From Alteromonadaceae bacterium (GTDB taxonomy: Bacteria > Pseudomonadota > Gammaproteobacteria > Enterobacterales > Alteromonadaceae), in contig JABSOI010000023.1 of assembly GCA_013216015.1 (NCBI GenBank), positions 32,735 to 96,734 of the forward strand: DNA of 64,000 bases, given 5' to 3'. The translations under genes and the position numbers were made by a program. Shown one piece after another: positions 58,076 through 64,000 of this stretch; position 1 is the first letter of the stretch, and each line of letters starts with the position of its first letter. The notes under the pieces are model-generated. The model did no database searches, was not told the origin of the DNA, and saw only the letters and a list, made by a program, of their open reading frames with translations.

Positions 58076-58181
58076 TTTGTATGAGTATCAACGTGGTTTA
58101 ATATTTTTGAAATATTGAGTGTGCTATTGTCAGAAAATTTAACGATCTGACTAATGGATAGTTGACATGATGTGTAAACGT

Positions 58182-58213
58182 TCTATCTCGGTATGGGGCA
58201 CAAAGCGCCATAG
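58182..58213. repeat. cassette-boundary palindrome, copy 1
   Basis: TCTATCTCGGTAT, centre GGGGCA, then CAAAGCGCCATAG. It lies between the integrase and the hipA 3' end. Same orientation as the four other copies (60007, 61393, 62300, 63192). The right half, inverted, matches the left half of the copy at 60007. Confidence 0.75.
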
Positions 58214-58307
58214 CTTTTGCCTATAGTTTAGTAATTTTTGTATTTTTAAAATTAAAGCACAACCAAAATTTAACATTTGATATCCCTCAAATTAAGTAAA
58301 AACGTAT

Positions 58308-59552
58308 TTAAAGCTGCTTGTTTAAAAATATTAACTTTTGTTCCACCGCTTTAATTACGTTTTTGGTGCTACTTGAGGATACGCCTACGTTCTTTAAAAG
58401 TTCACTAATATTTAACATATTGTCCATGAGCTTTTGAGCAATTGGTTTTATTTCCTTTGGGTTGATACCTGCTTGTCTAGCCATAAGCTCAAGTGACCTT
58501 TTACTAGGGCCGATACCATCTCCAGCAAATGAGGTCATATGCTCCTTATATGGGGATGGAGAATAAACCACGTCATAAAAGGGAGATAAGCGCCAATTGT
58601 TACTATCATCGCATAAAAATGCGAAATTTTTGGCATGATCATCTTGATTACAAATCAGATAGTTAAACAGTGCTCTGCTGATCAGTTTTCTTGCTTCACT
58701 AACACCACACATCATACGAGTCGCTTTTATTAGGTCAATATAATCAAGAGATGGTTCGCGAAATGATGCATCTAGAAGACCGCTTGCGGAAATCATGTGA
58801 AGTCGTCCATTACCTTCAATACAGTCAAATCTATCCTGCCGAAGCCAAAACCTATTAGGATCAGCTTCGAGTAAATCAAAGCCAGCAGTTTCAATATCGC
58901 ATTGATTCGCTAGTGTCATACAGCAGTATTCGACTAAACTTTCGTCATGGGCAAGATCGAATTTTTCTGAAGTAAGCTTGATTATGCTAGGTTTTCCTTT
59001 TGCGTATCTGTTCGTGGTATATGTACCGTCGGCTAAAAGTGTGGCATTGATCTTCGGTCTAGCTCCACCAGAGCCTGCCGTATTCATCAGACTTTCAACT
59101 AGCTCTGTTTCAGTACCTTCAAATTCGTCGACCGCCTGCTTACCCAGTTCTTGAATAGAGTACTCTTGGGGGCTTCCTGTGGCGAGTTCTATCGTTGGTT
59201 CATAATACAAAGCACCTAGGCAGTTATCACCAATAAACGCGAGGCGTTCAAGCTGTGTAATGGCTTTAGGATCATACTCGTTTTTTCTAAATATCTTATC
59301 CATTAGGTACAGTCCCCATCCGTCAGGCAGGCTGTCTGCGAAAACGCCGTGCAGTCTTTTATGTGGTATTTGTGGAGCGAGTTGGGCTTCTAAGGATTCT
59401 TCTAATGCAAAAGGTGAAATATTTGAATAAAGATTTAAGTATTCGTCATTGTACTGAAAGTATATGCCAGTTTTATTTTCTGCGAGTTCTCCCACCTTGA
59501 TAGCATTGCCATTAGAGAGCTTTCGTTTCACAATAAGTTTATGCTCAAGCAT
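58308..59552 (-). CDS. hipA: HipA-family serine/threonine kinase toxin
   Basis: 414 aa. HipA kinases phosphorylate aminoacyl-tRNA synthetases such as GltX and induce dormancy. The N-terminal subdomain (~5-105, VFADSLPDGWGLYLMD) and HipA C-terminal kinase fold are present, with the loop SGGARPKINATLL, Lys in IIKLTSE, catalytic Asp in NQDDHAKNFAFL and the metal-binding FYDVVYS. Overlaps hipB by 8 bp. One of several toxin-antitoxin units in the element. Confidence 0.9.
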   Translation of the reverse strand: MLEHKLIVKRKLSNGNAIKVGELAENKTGIYFQYNDEYLNLYSNISPFALEESLEAQLAPQIPHKRLHGVFADSLPDGWGLYLMDKIFRKNEYDPKAITQLERLAFIGDNCLGALYYEPTIELATGSPQEYSIQELGKQAVDEFEGTETELVESLMNTAGSGGARPKINATLLADGTYTTNRYAKGKPSIIKLTSEKFDLAHDESLVEYCCMTLANQCDIETAGFDLLEADPNRFWLRQDRFDCIEGNGRLHMISASGLLDASFREPSLDYIDLIKATRMMCGVSEARKLISRALFNYLICNQDDHAKNFAFLCDDSNNWRLSPFYDVVYSPSPYKEHMTSFAGDGIGPSKRSLELMARQAGINPKEIKPIAQKLMDNMLNISELLKNVGVSSSSTKNVIKAVEQKLIFLNKQL

Positions 59553-59817
59553 CTTTTAACACCTCATCTAGGTTTTTTGGGGTTTCAGACAACTGGGTGA
59601 GTTTTTTCAATTCGGTCAGCTTACCTATTTCTGCGTAAATCATGAGGAATTGTCGAAAAGATATTTCACCTGTTTTTTCAAATTTTCGGATTGTACTGTC
59701 GGGTACGCCTGTTTTGGCCGAAAACGCTTTGGTACTGTATCCTTTTTTCTTACGCGCTTTTTTGGAAAACTGGCTAATCTCTAACTGTATATCAAAAGGG
59801 GTTAGTAGTGAGAGCAT
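59545..59817 (-). CDS. hipB: HipB-family XRE antitoxin
   Basis: A 90-aa helix-turn-helix protein (SKKARKKKGYSTKAFSAKTGVPDSTIRKFEKTGE) that should neutralise HipA and repress the operon. The ATG at 59817 has AGGA seven nt upstream; a GTG six bp earlier touches that site and is rejected. Upstream lie two inverted repeats that fit its operators. Confidence 0.87.
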   Translation of the reverse strand: MLSLLTPFDIQLEISQFSKKARKKKGYSTKAFSAKTGVPDSTIRKFEKTGEISFRQFLMIYAEIGKLTELKKLTQLSETPKNLDEVLKDA

Positions 59818-59841
59818 GTACACTTCCTATATAATTTTAAT

Positions 59842-59898
59842 GCTACTATAGTGGCGAATAAGTTTGTTTAATATAAGTTATTGCTACAATAATAGCAA
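59842..59898 (-). promoter_or_regulatory. two inverted-repeat operators of hipBA
   Basis: GCTACTATAGTGGC (59842-59855) and TTGCTACAATAATAGCAA (59881-59898) flank the likely promoter of hipB. Both share GCTAC and a GTGGC/TAGCA return half. Confidence 0.6.
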
Positions 59899-60006
59899 GT
59901 GAAAAAGTTAGGACTAGTGTCGTATTATTAACAATATATTGGATATTTGAATTATAGCCAAAAGGTAAAACTAATAGACTGAAATAGCAGACAAAAATTC
60001 CATACT

Positions 60007-60038
60007 TCTATGGCGCTTAGGGGCGAAAGCGCCCCCTA
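60007..60038. repeat. cassette-boundary palindrome, copy 2
   Basis: TCTATGGCGCTTA, centre GGGGCG, then AAAGCGCCCCCTA. The strongest stem of the five (GGCGCTT / AAGCGCC). It lies between hipBA and the 3' end of the short recombinase. Confidence 0.8.
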
Positions 60039-60043
60039 AATTA

Positions 60044-60640
60044 TTAAGTTTCTGTTTCTTCTGAAATAGAAAGCGCATCTTCAATTTCAACTCCTAAATA
60101 TTTAATGGTGCTTTGTAATTTCGAATGGCCTAACAATAATTGGATAGCACGGAGATTTTTAGTTTTAGCATAAATCAGTGATGCCTTGGTTCTACGTAAT
60201 GAGTGAGTTCCATATTGAGTAATATCCAAGTCTAGTTCACTGACCCATTGCTTAACAATTTTTGCATAATAATGATAACTAATGTGGTTTTTAAGCTTTC
60301 GCCGACTAGGGAATATAAAATCTGAAGGTGCTAATTGTTTTTCGTGAACCCATTGTGTTAAACATTGCTGTGTTTTTGGCGTAATTTCGAATTGAACTTC
60401 ACGGTGTGTTTTTTGCTGTTCAATCATAGCTCTAGATTGTATTAGGCCGCTTGAAGCTATATCTCTGACTTTTAGATTAATTAAATCACAAGATCGCAGT
60501 TTACTATCTAAAGCTAAATTGAATAACACTAGTTGTTCAAGATTATGTTCGATTTCCAGTCTAATTCGTATCCGCCAAATATCTTCAAGTTTAAATGCTT
60601 TCTTTTGACCAACGCGTTTATCTTTATTCCAAGTCAACAT
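60044..60640 (-). CDS. short tyrosine recombinase (198 aa)
   Basis: A stand-alone catalytic-domain tyrosine recombinase, of FimB-like size, without arm-binding domain. Visible residues: Arg in LDSKLRSCDLINLKV, H-x-x-R in THSLRRTKASLI, LLGHSKLQSTIKYLGV with the second His and the nucleophile Tyr. All catalytic positions appear intact, so it is probably active. It is embedded in the toxin-antitoxin array, its 3' end 4-6 bp from one boundary palindrome. The start MLTWNKDKRVGQKKA is supported by typical family N-termini. Confidence 0.88.
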   Translation of the reverse strand: MLTWNKDKRVGQKKAFKLEDIWRIRIRLEIEHNLEQLVLFNLALDSKLRSCDLINLKVRDIASSGLIQSRAMIEQQKTHREVQFEITPKTQQCLTQWVHEKQLAPSDFIFPSRRKLKNHISYHYYAKIVKQWVSELDLDITQYGTHSLRRTKASLIYAKTKNLRAIQLLLGHSKLQSTIKYLGVEIEDALSISEETET

Positions 60641-60712
60641 GAATCACCCCATTATCGACTATTCAAACAATAGATACTTTTCAAAAGTTCACATAGATGT
60701 TAACCTGTAAAG

Positions 60713-61063
60713 ATGAAGAAAATAGATTTTTATACAACCGTTGATGGCAAATGTCCTATTGTTGAGTTTCTTGATTCCCTAAATGGTAAGCAGGCTCAAA
60801 AGGTTGCTTGGGTGTTACAAGTTATTGAAGAACTGGATGTTGTACCAACATCTTATTTAAAGAAGTTAGTTAATACAAATAACATCTGGGAAATTAGAGT
60901 TTAAAACAGCGGTAATATTTTTAGATTATTAGGATTTTTTGAAGGTGACAACCTCATCATATTAAATCATGGTTTTGTGAAGAAAACTCAAAAGACCCCA
61001 TCTAAAGAAATAAAAATTGCTGAAAAACGTCGCAAAGACTATTTATTAAGGAAGAAACAATGA
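60713..61063 (+). pseudogene. HigB/RelE-type toxin interrupted by an in-frame TAA
   Basis: The frame opens MKKIDFYTTVDGKCPIVEFLDSL and runs to ENIWEIRV-like NNIWEIRV, then TAA at 60902-60904. In the same frame it continues [32 protein letters not shown] and ends [14 protein letters not shown] with TGA overlapping the antitoxin ATG. That is the complete Gp49/HigB family pattern (...VKKTQKTP...). A single C-to-T change of CAA to TAA would explain it. The product is either a truncated inactive toxin or depends on readthrough. Confidence 0.85.
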
Positions 61064-61335
61064 GTGATTTTCAAAAATATCTATCAAAACGTCTTAGTAA
61101 TGATTCCGAATTCGCGGAAAATTACAATAAAGGTTATGAAGCTTTCAAGTTTGGTGTGATTTTAAAAGAGGCGCGAAAAGAAGCAGGTTTAACTCAACTT
61201 GATATAGCTGACAAATTACATACACAAAAAAGCGCAATTTCCCGAATAGAGAATCATTCAGAAGACGTGAAACTTTCAACACTTGAACGATTTGCAACTG
61301 CTGTGGGTAAAAAATTGGAGATTCACCTAGTTTAA
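61060..61335 (+). CDS. XRE-family antitoxin
   Basis: A 91-aa protein with HTH ([56 protein letters not shown]), the usual antitoxin partner of Gp49/HigB-type toxins. It overlaps the toxin frame by 4 bp (ATGA). It is intact although the toxin frame is broken. Confidence 0.88.
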   Translation: MSDFQKYLSKRLSNDSEFAENYNKGYEAFKFGVILKEARKEAGLTQLDIADKLHTQKSAISRIENHSEDVKLSTLERFATAVGKKLEIHLV

Positions 61336-61349
61336 TTTGCCCGAGAAAA

Positions 61350-61374
61350 TGTATGGCAAAAACATTGCCATACA
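61350..61374. other. hairpin after the XRE antitoxin
   Basis: TGTATGGCAA and TTGCCATACA form a perfect 10-bp stem with a 5-nt loop, 15 bp after the antitoxin stop. No U run follows on the plus strand, so terminator function is uncertain. Confidence 0.65.
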
Positions 61375-61392
61375 AAATTACACTATTAATTC

Positions 61393-61425
61393 TCTAACAC
61401 GCTTTGGGGCACTTAGCGAGATAGA
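61393..61425. repeat. cassette-boundary palindrome, copy 3
   Basis: TCTAACACGCTTT, centre GGGGCA, then CTTAGCGAGATAGA. It separates the interrupted-toxin unit from the next higBA unit. The right half, inverted, is TCTATCTCGCTAAG, the left half of copy 1. Confidence 0.75.
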
Positions 61426-61542
61426 AATAATTGTGCCAATGTTGTTTGTTGGATTAGATTTTGTAGGGCTAAAGTTGACAGCTACTTTTGGTAATGAAAA
61501 GTTTGTTCGCGATGATTTTATTTTGCGTTTATCTCTTCTAAA

Positions 61543-61599
61543 ATGAATCGCCTTGCGTTATACTTCTCAAATGAGTCGCCTTGCGTCATACGCATGACG
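61543..61599 (+). promoter_or_regulatory. direct repeats and operator upstream of higBA unit 1
   Basis: ATGAATCGCCTTGCGTTATAC (61543-61563) recurs at 61571-61591 with two mismatches. The second copy runs into CGTCATACGCATGACG (61584-61599), an inverted repeat 16 bp before the toxin ATG. Confidence 0.65.
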
Positions 61600-61614
61600 T
61601 TATGTACTTATATT

Positions 61615-61893
61615 ATGATTAGATCTTTTGCTGACAAAGCTACCCAACAATTGTTTGAAGGTGGTAACCCTAGAAAATTTAGAGCTTTTAAGGCTCAAGC
61701 AGAACGGAAACTTCAAATGCTTGATGCCGCAATGACCCTGGACTTTTTACGTAGCCCACCAGGTAATCGCCTTGAATCATTGGCAGGCGGTCGCAAGGGA
61801 CAGTACAGCATTAGAATTAATCAACAATTTAGAATTTGTTTTCGCTGGGAAGTTAATGGCCCTGTTGATGTTGAAATAGTTGATTACCACTAG
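61615..61893 (+). CDS. higB: HigB-family mRNA interferase toxin
   Basis: A 92-aa RelE-superfamily toxin: MIRSFADKATQQLFEGG, RKLQMLDAA, LRSPPGNRLESLAGGRKGQYSIRINQQFRICFRW and the terminal VEIVDYH, all typical of HigB. The ATG at 61615 is chosen because family members start MI.SF; an upstream ATG at 61543 lies in the repeat. Partner is higA, 12 bp downstream. Confidence 0.92.
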   Translation: MIRSFADKATQQLFEGGNPRKFRAFKAQAERKLQMLDAAMTLDFLRSPPGNRLESLAGGRKGQYSIRINQQFRICFRWEVNGPVDVEIVDYH

Positions 61894-61905
61894 GAGGACT
61901 ACCTT

Positions 61906-62205
61906 ATGCCTACTAATAAATTGAGAGCAATACACCCAGGTGAAATATTAAAAGAAGAATATTTGATGCCCCTAAGTATGTCGGCCAACGCATTGGCAAT
62001 TGCATTACAAATACCTGCAACGCGGATTGGTCAAATTATAAAACAGAAACGTGCCGTTACACCCGATACGGCGCTTCGGCTGGCGAGATTTTTTGGTGGA
62101 GACGCCCAATCTTGGCTTAATTTGCAACAAGCTTATGATCTTAAAAAAGAAGAAGCAAACCTTATTGAAGATTTGAACCATATAGCGCCTTTTGTCTATC
62201 AATAG
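61906..62205 (+). CDS. higA: HigA-family antitoxin
   Basis: A 99-aa XRE antitoxin of the HigA type (IHPGEILKEEYLMPLSMSANALAIALQIPATRIGQIIKQKRAVTPDTALRLARFFGGDAQSWLNLQ). A strong AGGAGG precedes the ATG. The short C-terminal extension is ordinary. Confidence 0.93.
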   Translation: MPTNKLRAIHPGEILKEEYLMPLSMSANALAIALQIPATRIGQIIKQKRAVTPDTALRLARFFGGDAQSWLNLQQAYDLKKEEANLIEDLNHIAPFVYQ

Positions 62206-62299
62206 GTAGATCATTTCTTGGCTGTGGCAATTTATAATTTAGCTCAGATAAAAAAATGTATCTCAAAAACTTACAATGGATAAAATCCAATATTGACTG

Positions 62300-62330
62300 T
62301 CTAAGTCGGTTTGGGCGTAAGCGAGATAAT
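62300..62330. repeat. cassette-boundary palindrome, copy 4
   Basis: TCTAAGTCGGTTT, centre GGGCG, then TAAGCGAGATAAT. It lies between the two higBA units. The left half equals the inverted right half of copy 5 with one mismatch. Confidence 0.75.
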
Positions 62331-62451
62331 ATAACCTATGATTAATTGTAATATCTTACGTCGGTACTATAAGGAATTGCATTTTGTAAACATGTCCTAA
62401 AAGTACTTCCTTGCTGGCTAATTTAAGTTAGCATTATTTTTACATGCTAGT

Positions 62452-62463
62452 TGATGCGCATCA
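62452..62463 (+). promoter_or_regulatory. operator palindrome upstream of higBA unit 2
   Basis: TGATGCGCATCA, a perfect 12-bp palindrome 15 bp before the toxin ATG. A further inverted repeat GCTAA/TTAGC lies at about 62417-62432. Confidence 0.6.
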
Positions 62464-62478
62464 TGCTACACTTGTTTT

Positions 62479-62757
62479 ATGATTAAATCATTTAAACACA
62501 AAGGCCTGAAAAAATATTTCGAAAAAGGAAGTATTTCAGGTATCCAAGCAAAGCATCAACGTAAATTACGTATGCAACTTGCTGCAATTGATACCGCTCA
62601 ACAAATTGAAGATGTCAATTTGCCAGGCTTTAAACTACATCCTTTAAAAGGAAGTAGAGATGGGATTTGGTCTATTACAGTAAACGGTAATTGGCGTGTT
62701 ACTTTTGAGTTTATCGATGGTAACGCTTATATTCTCAATTATGAGGACTATCACTAA
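62479..62757 (+). CDS. higB: HigB-family toxin
   Basis: A 92-aa RelE/HigB toxin: MIKSFKHKGLKKYFEKGS, HQRKLRMQLAAIDTA, LPGFKLHPLKGSRDGIWSITVNGNWRVTFEF and NYEDYH. Stop and antitoxin start share one base (TAATG). A paralogue of the toxin at 61615 but of a different HigB subgroup. Confidence 0.93.
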   Translation: MIKSFKHKGLKKYFEKGSISGIQAKHQRKLRMQLAAIDTAQQIEDVNLPGFKLHPLKGSRDGIWSITVNGNWRVTFEFIDGNAYILNYEDYH

Positions 62758-63050
62758 TGAATATGCATAACCCTCCACATCCTGGTGAGTTTATTTATGA
62801 TGTATATCTTGAGCCATCAGGCTTTAGCTGTCGTTTTTTAGCGAAGCAATTAGATGTGGCATCATCAACGTTAAATAGAGTTTTAAAAGGTCAAAGTGCG
62901 ATATCGCCTGAGATGGCACTTCGTTTATCTAAAGCTTTAGGAAGATCTCCCCAGAGTTGGCTTGCTATGCAAGATAACTATGATCTTTGGCATGCGAAGC
63001 AAAATTTAAATTTATCCAATGTATACCCTGTAAATTTTGCTACGGTGTAA
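62757..63050 (+). CDS. higA: HigA-family antitoxin
   Basis: A 97-aa XRE antitoxin (HNPPHPGEFIYDVYLEPSGFSCRFLAKQLDVASSTLNRVLKGQSAISPEMALRLSKALGRSPQSWLAMQ). It starts at the toxin stop (TAATG), which implies coupled translation. Confidence 0.93.
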   Translation: MNMHNPPHPGEFIYDVYLEPSGFSCRFLAKQLDVASSTLNRVLKGQSAISPEMALRLSKALGRSPQSWLAMQDNYDLWHAKQNLNLSNVYPVNFATV

Positions 63051-63191
63051 AGAAATGACTCAAGTAGTTGAATAAGTAAACTAAGGTGATAATTTATTCC
63101 TCCACTAATATTTTAATGTGATGTATTTTTTTATTTTCGCATAATTAAATGTATCACGAAAATTCTACATTCATAAATTCAAATAGAGTCG

Positions 63192-63223
63192 TCTGTGGCG
63201 CAAAGGGGCGAAAGCGACTTAGA
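63192..63223. repeat. cassette-boundary palindrome, copy 5
   Basis: TCTGTGGCGCAAA, centre GGGGCG, then AAAGCGACTTAGA. It follows the last toxin-antitoxin unit. The left half is of the TCTATGGCGC class; the right half, inverted, is TCTAAGTCGCTTT. Confidence 0.75.
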
Positions 63224-63426
63224 AAAATAGCCTTTATATTAAGTATTATTCGCAAAGGTAACTACGGCCTTTTAGTAATGAATTTGGAAAGTAGAAGAAT
63301 TTATTAATGATCTGTCACTTAATTCAAAGTCGTTTCTTGGTATTTCAATACCATAAGACTGTAAGAAAAGGTTTGAGCTGAATTTAAAAGTTTTCAGGTT
63401 AGATAAGATAAGAAGTGCACACATAT

Positions 63427-63468
63427 TAAAAAGGCTGGGGTGACTCCTCCTAATTGAGTCAGCCTTTA
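63427..63468 (-). terminator. terminator of the alpA-like gene
   Basis: On the minus strand AAAGGCTGACTC pairs with GAGTCA and GCCTTT around a loop, with a small CCCCA bulge, followed by TTTTTAA. Confidence 0.8.
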
Positions 63469-63476
63469 TGAATTAT

Positions 63477-63656
63477 TTATGCTTGAGATTTATTCTCTAA
63501 ATATTGCACTATTTCATCTCTACCCCAACGATTGACTTTGCCGATGATTATTGGTCCTGGGAAATCTTTATCGCTATTTCGTATGTTGAACAATTGACGA
63601 ATGCTTATACCTAGAAATTGCGCAACCTCTTTTGCCTTCATTAAACCGCTTTTCAT
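63477..63656 (-). CDS. AlpA-family DNA-binding regulator / excisionase-like protein
   Basis: A 59-aa MerR-like winged-helix protein (MKSGLMKAKEVAQFLGISIR, NSDKDFPGPIIIGKVNRWGRDEIVQYL), of the AlpA family that activates or acts as directionality factor for P4/CP4-57-type integrases. Such an integrase is encoded at 56792, which fits. The ATG at 63656 lacks a strong ribosome-binding site; the second Met six residues in is an alternative. Confidence 0.85.
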   Translation of the reverse strand: MKSGLMKAKEVAQFLGISIRQLFNIRNSDKDFPGPIIIGKVNRWGRDEIVQYLENKSQA

Positions 63657-63769
63657 TGTTGTGAATCCTTATATTCATTTATATTCCAGTTCAATTACCT
63701 ATTTGGGGAACGAACCGCTGTTGTAAATTGTTTTCTGACTCCAATACTTTTGTTTAATTATTGGTATAT

Positions 63770-63901
63770 TTAAGCTGCAATACGTTGTTGATTACTACCC
63801 ATATTTGCAAAAACTAAAGCTTGTGCAACAGGTGGACAAACTGCGTTTCCACACCTGGCAACTTGTTTAGCTTTTGGTGAGCTTACGCCGAGATAGCTCA
63901 A
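63770..63901 (-). pseudogene. 3' remnant of a phage-type DNA cytosine methyltransferase
   Basis: The last ~43 codons read LSYLGVSSPKAKQVARCGNA, then VCPPVAQALVFANM and the tail GSNQQRIAA. The GNAVCPPVA segment corresponds to motif X (GNSVPP region) and the C-terminal helix of C5-methyltransferases found on phages. Upstream, the frame meets a TGA and no earlier motifs are visible, so only the end of the gene survives. Confidence 0.7.
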
Positions 63902-63954
63902 CTTTATTTTTTTGATCTGATTTAATCATTGCAACCAATTACTAAGGATGCAAT

Positions 63955-64000
63955 ATGTCAAATCAAGATCAACTATCAGTCGTCGTTACCGCCTTTGAAC
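63955..64000 (+). CDS. start of an unidentified protein, cut by the window edge
   Basis: The ATG at 63955 follows AAGGA by 6 nt and opens MSNQDQLSVVVTAFE. Fifteen residues are too few to name. It is the next gene of the integrated element, divergent from the methyltransferase remnant. Confidence 0.55.
   Translation, partial: MSNQDQLSVVVTAFE

Larger units (their letters stand above)
63051..63476. other. intergenic region after the toxin-antitoxin array
   Basis: 426 bp without a gene. It contains the fifth boundary palindrome (63192-63223) and the terminator of the alpA-like gene (63427-63468). The rest is AT-rich with nothing recognised. Confidence 0.6.

Noticed and set aside
61350..61374. 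Rho-independent terminator
   Set aside because: A good hairpin but no U run after it on the transcribed strand; listed as a hairpin only.
58182..63223. A classical mobile integron with attC sites
   Set aside because: No IntI-type integrase and no GTTRRRY/RYYYAAC core pairs around the palindromes; the sites are only ~32 bp.
63700..63725. TTGGGGAACGAACCGC as a further palindrome copy
   Set aside because: It lacks both TCTA ends and the arms do not pair.

Overview
The window looks like the chromosome of a marine gammaproteobacterium of the order Alteromonadales, most likely Colwelliaceae (Colwellia or Thalassotalea type). The evidence is the AT-rich sequence, the close protein resemblance to E. 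coli housekeeping genes, and several E. coli-like gene blocks: tolC | nudF-yqiB-cpdA-yqiA-parE, fldB/dsbC-recJ/prfB-lysS, ygfZ | sdhE-ygfX, nadB | rpoE-rseA-rseB-rseC-lepA-lepB-rnc-era-recO-pdxJ, and barA | rlmD. The family assignment is inference; there is no rRNA in the window.

Layout. 1-5.7 kb: divergent tolC and the nudF-parE operon (ADP-ribose and cAMP turnover, topoisomerase IV subunit B). 6.3-9.5 kb: two overlapping GGDEF genes lie between parE and parC. 9.8-16 kb: parC, a sugar-type MFS transporter, a DUF3545 protein, transaldolase and YaaA. 16.3-21.1 kb: a complete FecI-FecR-FecA-like set (ECF sigma, anti-sigma, STN-TonB receptor); the receptor gene has a second signal peptide and Shine-Dalgarno behind its STN domain. 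21.2-26.3 kb: srmB, fldB, dsbC, recJ, without the xerD expected between fldB and dsbC. 26.3-33.3 kb: an accessory stretch between recJ and prfB with a class V aminotransferase, a PuuD-like membrane protein, a TacAT-type toxin-antitoxin pair, a frameshifted PEP-CTERM protein and a HigBA/RelE-type pair, separated by repeat-rich non-coding DNA. 33.4-56.6 kb: conserved core genes, including prfB with its programmed +1 frameshift, lysS, slyD, the sigma-E operon with a recognisable sigma-E promoter, the lepB-rnc-era-recO-pdxJ group, the BarA hybrid kinase and RlmD.

56.6-64 kb: an integrated element inserted after rlmD. It starts with a DUF4102-type tyrosine integrase and continues through hipBA, a second short tyrosine recombinase, three further toxin-antitoxin loci, an AlpA-family regulator and the 3' remnant of a phage-type DNA cytosine methyltransferase, and it runs past the window edge. 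Each toxin-antitoxin unit is bounded by a copy of a 31-33 bp imperfect palindrome. All five copies have the same orientation, and half-site variants recur on either arm. This cassette-like array is the most unusual structure in the window.

A second theme is sequence slippage. Short tandem duplications sit at or just after many stop codons, low-complexity in-frame insertions occur in RecJ, NadB and FecR, and homopolymer runs break the reading frame of the PEP-CTERM gene (C8) and of one toxin (A6). Dispersed non-coding repeats include a 165-bp element with 27-bp terminal inverted repeats and a 32-bp inverted-repeat element related to the sequence TGATGGGTTACGCC.
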